DNA from: DASULK01 sp036381835
GTDB lineage: Bacteria; Actinomycetota; Actinomycetes; Mycobacteriales; Micromonosporaceae
Assembly: GCA_036381835.1 (NCBI GenBank)
Contig: DASVCA010000164.1
Coordinates: forward strand, 1-5,483
Reading direction: 5' to 3'
DNA length: 5,483 nucleotides
Shown here one piece after another: positions 1 through 4,490 of the stretch (position 1 is its first letter; each line of letters begins with the position of its first letter). The notes beneath the pieces are model-generated. The model was not told the DNA's origin. It worked only from the letters and a program-made list of their open reading frames with translations, and made no database searches. The translations under genes were made by a program, and so were the position numbers.

Positions 1-282
1 GTCACCGTCAACTGGTTCGAACCGGGCTTCCGGACCCGCGGGCCGCACTCGCACCCGTTCGACCAGCTCAGCTTCGTCTTCACCGGGACGCTGGAGATGA
101 CCGCCGGGAACGAGACGTTCGTGCTCCAAGCCGGCAGCGTCCTGCGGATCCCCGCCGACGTCCCCCACTCGGCGCAGCCCATCGGCGATGAGGTCGTGCT
201 CAACGTCGACGTCTTCGCCCCGATACGGGAGGACTTCCGCTACCTGACGAGCTATCAGGACGTCGAGGAGAACGACGGCTGA
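1..282 (+). CDS. Cupin-domain protein, 5'-truncated by window edge
   Basis: The reading frame is open from base 1 to the TGA at 280-282, giving 93 residues with no start in the window; the true start lies upstream, and the internal ATG at 97 would cut through the fold. The conserved cupin motifs are visible. Motif 1 is PHSHPFDQ, with His16, His18 and Gln22 (window numbering), where the family usually has Glu at the Gln position. Motif 2 is the GSVLRIPADVPH stretch, with the third metal-type His at 56. This predicts a small single-domain cytosolic beta-barrel that may bind a divalent metal. Its reaction cannot be told: small cupins include dioxygenases, isomerases and sensors. It lies 94 bases upstream of a ring-cleavage dioxygenase on the same strand, so a role in the same aromatic pathway is possible but inferred from position only. 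Confidence 0.85.
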   Translation, partial: VTVNWFEPGFRTRGPHSHPFDQLSFVFTGTLEMTAGNETFVLQAGSVLRIPADVPHSAQPIGDEVVLNVDVFAPIREDFRYLTSYQDVEENDG

Positions 283-286
283 CAAG

Positions 287-301
287 CGCGAGCATCTCGC
301 G
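287..301. other. Short hairpin after the cupin gene
   Basis: CGCGAG (287-292), loop CAT, and CTCGCG (296-301) form a perfect 6-bp stem starting four bases after the cupin stop codon. There is no T-run after it. Actinobacterial terminators often lack the U-tract, so it could attenuate read-through into the dioxygenase gene, but such short GC stems are common by chance in this base composition. Confidence 0.25.
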
Positions 302-376
302 GTCGCACCCACGACCACCGGCGCGGCGCCATCCGCCGCAACCTGACCACCACCCCGCCTAGCAAGGGAAGCAGCG

Positions 377-1261
377 GTGAAGGAAGACCTCCAGCTCGGA
401 TACCTCGTGATCGACGCCACCGACCTCGATCATTGGGACCGGTTCATGCGGAACACGATCGGTTTCATGCCGGGCCCGGTGCTGCACGACGGCACACGGT
501 GCTACCGCATGGACAAGTGGTACAGCCGGTTCCAGGTCCAGCCCGGCGAGCGCGACGACGTCGCCGTCATCGGGCTGGTCGCCAGAACACCGGCGGTTCT
601 CGCCGACCTGCGCGAGCGCATCGAGGACGCCGGGATCACGGTCACCGACGCCGGCGCCGCGCTGCGAAAGCGGCGCCACGTCGGTGAGCTGATCTGCTTC
701 ACAGCCCCGGGCGGCGTCCAGGTCGAGGTCGCCGCCTCCCCCGTCCAGTCCCGGGTGCCGTTCCACTCCCCGGCCGTTCCCAACGGCTTCCTGACCGGCC
801 TGCAGGGACTCGGCCACGCGGTCCTGATGGTCGACGACCTGACCGAGGCGCAGACGTTCTGGCTGGACGTCCTGGGGTTCGAACTCAGCGACGGCTCGTC
901 GGAGGAGACGCCCAACGGCGAATCACGGGCGGTGTTCCTGCACTGTAACCGCCGCCACCACAGCATCGCCTTGGTGCGGCGACCGGAACGGTCCACTTAC
1001 GCCAAGAACCTCCTGCACTTCATGATCCAGGCCAATGAGATGGACGCGGTCGGCTTGGCGTTCGACCGGGCGCTGGATGCGAAGCTGCGGATTCCGCGCA
1101 GCCTGGGCCGCCACCCCAACGACCGCATGTTCTCCTTCTACGCCACCACCCCCGGCGGATTCGACTACGAGTTCGGGTGGGGCGCCGTCGAGGTCGATGA
1201 CGACTGGGAGGTCGCCCAGTACGACCACATCAGCGCCTGGGGCCACCGCAGGCTCACCTGA
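377..1261 (+). CDS. Type I extradiol ring-cleavage dioxygenase, BphC/HsaC class (VOC superfamily)
   Basis: This 294-residue protein matches the usual length of two-domain extradiol dioxygenases (about 290-300). Such enzymes are cytosolic and use Fe(II) and O2 to open a catechol-type ring next to the hydroxyls. The N-terminal VOC domain (about 5-120) begins with the LGYLVIDATDLDHW pattern of BphC/HsaC proteins and, as usual, carries no metal site. The C-terminal domain (about 144-270) has all expected residues: metal ligands His147 (LGHAVL), His214 (LLHFMI) and Glu265 (FDYEFG), plus the catalytic-pocket set His194/His195 (RHHSIAL), His246 and Asp249 (LGRHPNDRM) and Tyr255 (SFY). The C-terminal end contains the typical SAWGH sequence. 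The GTG start at 377 is supported by AAGGGA at 364-369, 7 bases upstream. The active site looks intact. Substrate class (biphenyl, steroid or other catechol) is not resolved. The gene is likely co-directional and possibly co-transcribed with the downstream dehydrogenase. Confidence 0.93.
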   Translation: MKEDLQLGYLVIDATDLDHWDRFMRNTIGFMPGPVLHDGTRCYRMDKWYSRFQVQPGERDDVAVIGLVARTPAVLADLRERIEDAGITVTDAGAALRKRRHVGELICFTAPGGVQVEVAASPVQSRVPFHSPAVPNGFLTGLQGLGHAVLMVDDLTEAQTFWLDVLGFELSDGSSEETPNGESRAVFLHCNRRHHSIALVRRPERSTYAKNLLHFMIQANEMDAVGLAFDRALDAKLRIPRSLGRHPNDRMFSFYATTPGGFDYEFGWGAVEVDDDWEVAQYDHISAWGHRRLT

Positions 1262-1317
1262 GCCCCATGACCCATGCCGGAACCAGCGTGGGTCGGCCCT
1301 TGCACTTCGATTTCATC

Positions 1318-1347
1318 CACGTGTCCCGCGCCCAGCGGCACCACGTG
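1318..1347. promoter_or_regulatory. Pair of CACGTG palindromes upstream of the acyl-CoA dehydrogenase
   Basis: Two perfect CACGTG hexamers lie at 1318-1323 and 1342-1347, 24 bases apart, the first as CCACGTG and the second as CCACGTGG. They sit in the 110-base leader between the dioxygenase stop and the preferred TTG start at 1372, a stretch that is less GC-rich near its right end. The spacing of a little over two helical turns would suit a protein binding one face of the DNA. No binding protein is identified, and if the longer ORF from ATG 1267 were the real gene these would simply be coding sequence. Confidence 0.25.
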
Positions 1348-1357
1348 GCATTTTCAG

Positions 1358-1363
1358 AAAGAG
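1358..1363 (+). promoter_or_regulatory. Ribosome binding site supporting the TTG 1372 start
   Basis: AAAGAG at 1358-1363 lies 8 bases before TTG 1372. The upstream alternative, ATG 1267, has no comparable purine-rich sequence in front of it (the preceding bases are CTGAGCCCC). This decides in favour of the shorter protein. Confidence 0.55.
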
Positions 1364-1371
1364 ATATCACT

Positions 1372-2556
1372 TTGCACGCATCCAACGGCCACAGCCCTGT
1401 GCCGGCCGGGAGCCTCGCCGACCTGGACGCTCTGTTGAGTGACGAGGAACGCGCGATCCGCGACACCACGCGCCGGTTCGCCGACGAGCACCTCAAACCC
1501 AACATCGGACGCTGGTTCGACGAAGGCGTCCTGCCCCGTGACCTCGCCGTCGAGTTCGGCAACCTCGGCCTCCTCGGCATGCACCTGGACGGTTACGACT
1601 GCCCGGGCCTCAACGCCACGAGCTACGGGCTGGCCTGCATGGAGCTCGAAGCCGCCGACAGCGGCATCCGCAGCTTCGTGTCCGTCCAGGGCTCCCTGGC
1701 CATGTACAGCATCCACCGACACGGCTCACAGGAGCAGAAGCAGCAGTGGCTCCCGGCGATGGCCGCGGGGCGCGCGATCGGCTGCTTCGGGCTCACCGAG
1801 CCCGACTTCGGCAGCGACCCCGCCGGCATGCGCACTCACGCCAAGCGAAACGGCACCGACTGGATCCTCAACGGATCGAAAATGTGGATCACCAACGGAG
1901 AGATCGCCGATGTCGCCGTGGTGTGGGCGCAGACCAGCGAGGGGATCCGCGGCTTCCTGGTCCCCAAGGGCACCCGCGGGTTCACCACCACCGCGATCAA
2001 GAACAAGCTCTCCATGCGGGCCTCGGTCACCTCGGGACTGTCCTTCGACGACGTCCGGCTACCAGCGGATGCGGTCCTGCCCGGTGCGCTTGGGCTCTCC
2101 GGACCGCTCCGCGCCCTCAACGAGGCCCGGTTCGGGATCGTCAACGGAGTCGTCGGTGCCGCCCGCGACTGTATCGAGACCGCCCAGGAGTACGCCCTAA
2201 GCCGGGTGCAGTTCACCGGGCCGATCGCCGGCTACCAGCTCACCCAGAAGAAGCTCGCCGACATGACCGTCGAGCTGATCAAGGCTCAGTTGCTCGCTCT
2301 GCACCTGGGCCGCGCCAAGGACGCCGGGACGCTGACGCCCGTGCTGGTGAGCGTCGGCAAGCTCAACAACGTGCGAGAAGCCCTCAAGATCGCACGAACG
2401 TGCCGCACCATCCTCGGCGGTTCCGGCATCACCACCGAGTACTCGCCGCTCCGCCATGCCGGCAACCTCGAATCGGTGCTGACCTACGAAGGCACCGTCG
2501 AAGTCCACACGCTCACCGTTGGCCGTGCCCTGACGGGCATCAACGCCTTCACCTGA
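1372..2556 (+). CDS. Glutaryl-CoA dehydrogenase-like acyl-CoA dehydrogenase
   Basis: From TTG 1372 this gives 394 residues, the usual size of the family. A longer version from ATG 1267 adds 35 residues (LHFDFIHVSRAQRHH and so on) that resemble no part of the fold. These are cytosolic FAD flavoproteins; glutaryl-CoA dehydrogenase oxidises and decarboxylates glutaryl-CoA to crotonyl-CoA and hands electrons to ETF. Visible signatures are the helical N-terminal domain (about 18-135), the FAD-binding CFGLTEPDFGSDP (138-150) and KMWITNG (170-176), and the C-terminal helical domain with QFTGPIAGYQLTQKKLADM (280-298). The catalytic base is Glu373 in LTYEGT. Arg100-Ser101 in the SGIRSFVSVQGSLAM segment corresponds to the pair that holds the distal carboxylate in glutaryl-CoA dehydrogenases, which argues for a dicarboxylyl-CoA substrate rather than a plain fatty acyl-CoA. 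It is followed after 23 bases by a thiolase remnant, consistent with a former acyl-CoA degradation operon. The exact substrate is inferred. Confidence 0.9.
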   Translation: MHASNGHSPVPAGSLADLDALLSDEERAIRDTTRRFADEHLKPNIGRWFDEGVLPRDLAVEFGNLGLLGMHLDGYDCPGLNATSYGLACMELEAADSGIRSFVSVQGSLAMYSIHRHGSQEQKQQWLPAMAAGRAIGCFGLTEPDFGSDPAGMRTHAKRNGTDWILNGSKMWITNGEIADVAVVWAQTSEGIRGFLVPKGTRGFTTTAIKNKLSMRASVTSGLSFDDVRLPADAVLPGALGLSGPLRALNEARFGIVNGVVGAARDCIETAQEYALSRVQFTGPIAGYQLTQKKLADMTVELIKAQLLALHLGRAKDAGTLTPVLVSVGKLNNVREALKIARTCRTILGGSGITTEYSPLRHAGNLESVLTYEGTVEVHTLTVGRALTGINAFT

Positions 2557-2568
2557 ACCGGACGGGAC

Positions 2569-2573
2569 GGGAG
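2569..2573 (+). promoter_or_regulatory. Ribosome binding site of the thiolase remnant
   Basis: GGGAG at 2569-2573 lies 6 bases before ATG 2580. A well-placed site in front of a broken gene indicates that the start region is the original, still intact, 5' end of the thiolase gene. Confidence 0.5.
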
Positions 2574-2579
2574 ACGACC

Positions 2580-2663
2580 ATGAACGAGGTGTTCGTCATC
2601 GACGGCGCGCACGCCGATCGGCCGCTACGCGGGCGCGCTGGCAACGCGGTGGGGGAAAGGTGA
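2580..2663 (+). pseudogene. Thiolase gene remnant, frameshifted N-terminal fragment
   Basis: The short ORF begins MNEVFVIDGA, the standard opening of acetyl-CoA acetyltransferase/beta-ketoadipyl-CoA-type thiolases, then loses the family pattern and stops after 27 residues. Reading the other frame from 2608 restores RTPIGRYAGALATR, exactly the continuation expected in thiolases (consensus like DGARTPIGRYGGALA). The switch falls in a GC-dinucleotide run (2604-2610), as though one GC unit had been lost (a 2-base deletion; a 1-base gain would have the same effect). The homology ends at about 2649, where the ribosome binding site of the next gene begins; the other ~370 codons of a normal ~390-400-residue thiolase, including the catalytic Cys, His and Cys, are absent. 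The gene is therefore both frameshifted and deleted, and no enzyme can be made. A short peptide might still be translated, with a possible effect on expression of the downstream gene. Confidence 0.8.
2656..2660 (+). promoter_or_regulatory. Ribosome binding site of the quinone oxidoreductase
   Basis: AAAGG at 2656-2660, inside a GGGGGAAAGG run, lies 7 bases before GTG 2668. It supports this GTG as the start even though the frame stays open upstream into thiolase-derived sequence. Confidence 0.55.
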
Positions 2664-2667
2664 TGAA

Positions 2668-3663
2668 GTGAGAGCAGTGATCTGTGACGGGACCGGCGGC
2701 CCCGAGACCATGAGCTGGGGTGAGACCGCGACCCCGCGGCCGGCCGCCGGCGAGGTACTGGTCCGCGTCACCGCCACCGCGGTCAATCGAGCGGATCTGG
2801 CGCAGCGGGAAGGCCGATATCCGGTACCGCCCGGCGCTTCCCCCATTCTGGGCCTCGAATGCTCTGGGATCGTAGCCGAGGTCAGCGCAGGGGTCTCGAC
2901 CGTAGGCGTCGGCGACCCGGTGATGGCGCTGGTGACCGGCGGAGCATACGCCGAATTCGTCGCGGTGCCGGCAGAGCAGATCATGCCAGCGCCCAAGAGC
3001 ATCCCGCTGGCGGACGCCGGGGCGCTGCCGGAGACCTTGTGCACGGTCTACTCGAACCTCATCCGCGACGCCGGCCTGCGCGCGGGGCAGAAGGTACTCG
3101 TCCACGGTGGCGGCTCCGGGATCGGCACCACCGCCATCCAGGTCATCCGGGCCTTCGGTGCCGTACCCCTGGTCACCGTCGGCTCCCCGGAGAAAGCCGC
3201 CCGCTGCATCGAACTGGGCGCGGAGCTCGCGATCAACTACCGACGCCAAGACTTCGTCGCCGAAGTACGGCAGGCCACTGGCGGCCGCGGCGTCGACGTG
3301 CTCTTGGACTGCGTGGGCGCCAACTACCTGCAACGCAATATGGACGCATTGGCGAACGACGGAACCGCGCTGGTCATCGGCCTTCAGGGAGGTTCTCAGG
3401 CGGAAATCGACCTATCCTGCCTGATGCGCCGCCGGCTCAACTTGCGAGGCTCCACCCTCCGCGCCCGGCCAGCGGACCAGAAGCGAGACATCGTTGCCGG
3501 AACGGTCCAAGACCTCCTCCCCCTGGTCGAGCGCGGAGAGATTCGTCCCATCATCGATCAGCGTCACCAGATCGACCGGGTAGCCGACGCGCACGCCTAC
3601 GTCGGCGCGGGAGGCAATTTCGGGAAGGTCCTACTCAACGTCAGATCGAACAGCCAGCCTTGA
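2668..3663 (+). CDS. NAD(P)H:quinone oxidoreductase, MDR superfamily (QOR/PIG3-like)
   Basis: This 331-residue protein has the usual size and order of the zinc-independent medium-chain dehydrogenase/reductases. The N-terminal GroES-like catalytic domain (about 1-125) carries VNRADLAQREGRYPVPPGAS and LGLECSG, typical of the PIG3 (TP53I3)-like quinone oxidoreductase branch. The Rossmann domain (about 126-270) has the nucleotide-binding loop VHGGGSGIGTTAIQ (145-158) and a strand-helix unit ending DVLLDCVG (210-217). The zinc-ligand cysteines of alcohol dehydrogenases are missing, as expected for this branch. Members reduce quinones or other activated double bonds with NADPH in the cytosol. The start is GTG 2668 with AAAGG 7 bases upstream. 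Alternative roles such as an enoyl or acryloyl reductase cannot be excluded. It sits directly after the thiolase stump and may belong to the dehydrogenase operon; its 3' end faces the regulator with only 26 bases between stop codons. Confidence 0.92.
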   Translation: MRAVICDGTGGPETMSWGETATPRPAAGEVLVRVTATAVNRADLAQREGRYPVPPGASPILGLECSGIVAEVSAGVSTVGVGDPVMALVTGGAYAEFVAVPAEQIMPAPKSIPLADAGALPETLCTVYSNLIRDAGLRAGQKVLVHGGGSGIGTTAIQVIRAFGAVPLVTVGSPEKAARCIELGAELAINYRRQDFVAEVRQATGGRGVDVLLDCVGANYLQRNMDALANDGTALVIGLQGGSQAEIDLSCLMRRRLNLRGSTLRARPADQKRDIVAGTVQDLLPLVERGEIRPIIDQRHQIDRVADAHAYVGAGGNFGKVLLNVRSNSQP

Positions 3664-3689
3664 CCTTCCTGCATGGGGGCATCGACGGC

Positions 3690-4364
3690 TCACGAGGAGT
3701 CCCTCGACCAGACGGTGATGGTCCGCGAAACCAAGTCCGGGAGGGGGCGGGCGCAGATCTCGGTGGCCTCGGCGGCGGTCAGGCCGAACATGCGCAACAG
3801 GTCTTCGGTGATGTGGTCGGTGGCCTGCGCTGCGTCGCGTTCGGGATGGTCGTGCAGGAGGCGGCCGAGGGCCAGGACGGCGCCGCCAGCGATGGTGAGG
3901 GCGAGGTCGGGGTCGCGGATCGCGTTGAAGCGTCCGGTCCGCATTCCGGCAATGATGTCACGGTGGGCCCGGGGGGCCAGCCCCTTGTCGGAGGTGATCA
4001 GGCCGAGGCCGCTGTTCAGCAGGACTTTGCTGAGCTCGGGGTACAGGCGGTGCAGACGGCCGGTGAGCCGGAAGGCTTGGGCGAAGACCTCGGCCGGGTC
4101 CGCCAGGCCGGCGGTGACCGCGTCGAGGAGGGCTCCGTGGCGGTCGAGGGCCTCTTCGATCGCGGCGTCGAACAGCTGCTCGCGGCTGTCGAAGTGGTTG
4201 TAGAAGGACCCGAGCCCGACGTCGGCCGCCTGGGTGATCTCCAGGATCGGGACGTTCAGGTTCTCTTGGGCGATGAGCGTCTGGGCGGCGCTGATGAGCG
4301 CGGCCCGGGTGCGGGCTTTGCGCCTGTCGGTGCGGTTGCCCGTACCGCCGTTCCGCTCTGACAT
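3690..4364 (-). CDS. TetR-family transcriptional regulator
   Basis: This 224-residue protein has a typical TetR-type architecture. The N-terminal DNA-binding domain spans about residues 16-66, with helix 1 TRAALISAAQTLIA, then LEITQAADVGLGSFYNHFDS (41-60) as the helix-turn-helix; the recognition helix is centred on VGLGSFYNHF. The remaining ~150 residues are a helical ligand-binding and dimerisation domain with no family-specific match I recognise. The ATG at 4364-4362 is preceded on the minus strand by GGGGAGG (plus-strand 4371-4377) with a 6-base gap, an excellent ribosome binding site. The gene is divergent from the right-hand dioxygenase, and a near-palindrome lies in the shared upstream region, so repression of that dioxygenase (and perhaps autorepression) is likely, with the aromatic substrate or a CoA metabolite as possible inducer. 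Its 3' end converges with the quinone oxidoreductase. Confidence 0.93.
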   Translation of the reverse strand: MSERNGGTGNRTDRRKARTRAALISAAQTLIAQENLNVPILEITQAADVGLGSFYNHFDSREQLFDAAIEEALDRHGALLDAVTAGLADPAEVFAQAFRLTGRLHRLYPELSKVLLNSGLGLITSDKGLAPRAHRDIIAGMRTGRFNAIRDPDLALTIAGGAVLALGRLLHDHPERDAAQATDHITEDLLRMFGLTAAEATEICARPLPDLVSRTITVWSRDSS

Positions 4365-4391
4365 CGCACCCCTCCCCCTGGTGACCCGGCC

Positions 4392-4421
4392 AGTCTACGC
4401 GTCGGTTCACTCCTGATCGAA
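4392..4421 (-). promoter_or_regulatory. Candidate promoter of the TetR-family gene
   Basis: Read on the minus strand, TTCGAT (plus 4416-4421) as a weak -35 and TAGACT (plus 4392-4397, fits TANNNT) as -10 are separated by 18 bases. Transcription would begin near 4385, about 20 bases before the ATG. The -35 match is poor, so this is a candidate only. Confidence 0.3.
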
Positions 4422-4422
4422 T

Positions 4423-4443
4423 CGTCACTCTACCGGCAAGTGA
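4423..4443. promoter_or_regulatory. Secondary half-site repeats next to the operator
   Basis: TCACT (4425-4429) and AGTGA (4439-4443) form a 5-bp inverted repeat with a 9-base spacer. The longer CGTCACT at 4423-4429 is also the exact reverse complement of AGTGACG (4457-4463), which belongs to the main palindrome. Shared half-sites suggest a second, weaker binding position for the same regulator. Confidence 0.35.
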
Positions 4444-4446
4444 TGC

Positions 4447-4452
4447 TAACGT
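4447..4452 (+). promoter_or_regulatory. Candidate -10 element of the right-hand dioxygenase gene
   Basis: TAACGT fits the actinobacterial TANNNT -10 pattern and lies 38 bases before GTG 4491. No convincing -35 is seen 16-18 bases upstream. Because it overlaps the left arm of the palindrome, a bound repressor would block it. Confidence 0.3.
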
Positions 4453-4465
4453 CGCTAGTGACGTT
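4448..4465. promoter_or_regulatory. Probable TetR-type operator (18-bp near-palindrome)
   Basis: AACGTCGCTAGTGACGTT has perfect outer arms, AACGTC (4448-4453) and GACGTT (4460-4465), and a central CTAG; only the pair at positions 7 and 12 breaks symmetry (16 of 18 bases symmetric). Size and symmetry suit a TetR-family dimer. It lies 25 bases before the dioxygenase start and 83 bases from the regulator start, in the region shared by the two divergent genes. That the neighbouring TetR protein binds here is inferred from position. Confidence 0.65.
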
Positions 4466-4478
4466 TTCATCAGGAGAC

Positions 4479-4484
4479 GGGAGA
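4479..4484 (+). promoter_or_regulatory. Ribosome binding site of the right-hand dioxygenase
   Basis: GGGAGA at 4479-4484 lies 6 bases before GTG 4491 and fixes this start. A second purine run, AGGAGA at 4472-4477, is 13 bases away and less well placed. Confidence 0.55.
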
Positions 4485-4490
4485 GCCGCA

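Noticed and set aside
204..213. ACGTCGACGT palindrome resembling operator arms
   Set aside because: It lies within the cupin coding frame (encoding NVDV) and lacks the spacing and CTAG centre of the intergenic palindrome; likely chance.
319..329. GGCGCGGCGCC symmetric GC block between the cupin and the first dioxygenase
   Set aside because: A one-base loop cannot form a useful hairpin and such GC symmetry is common in this composition.
1267..1371. N-terminal extension of the acyl-CoA dehydrogenase from ATG 1267
   Set aside because: There is no ribosome binding site before this ATG, the 35 residues do not resemble family N-termini, and TTG 1372 has a good site 8 bases upstream and gives the usual length.
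2596..3333. 245-residue minus-strand ORF opposite the oxidoreductase
   Set aside because: It is a low-complexity antisense shadow with no recognisable domain.
3693..3706. CGAGG-AGTC-CCTCG hairpin near the convergent gene ends, as a terminator
   Set aside because: The stem is only 5 bp, has no T-run, and lies inside the last codons of the TetR gene; it is too weak to call.
2859..4361. Long 500-residue plus-strand ORF across the oxidoreductase and the regulator
   Set aside because: It is Arg/Pro/Gly-rich out-of-frame sequence overlapping two well-supported genes, one of them antisense; such ORFs are expected at this GC content.
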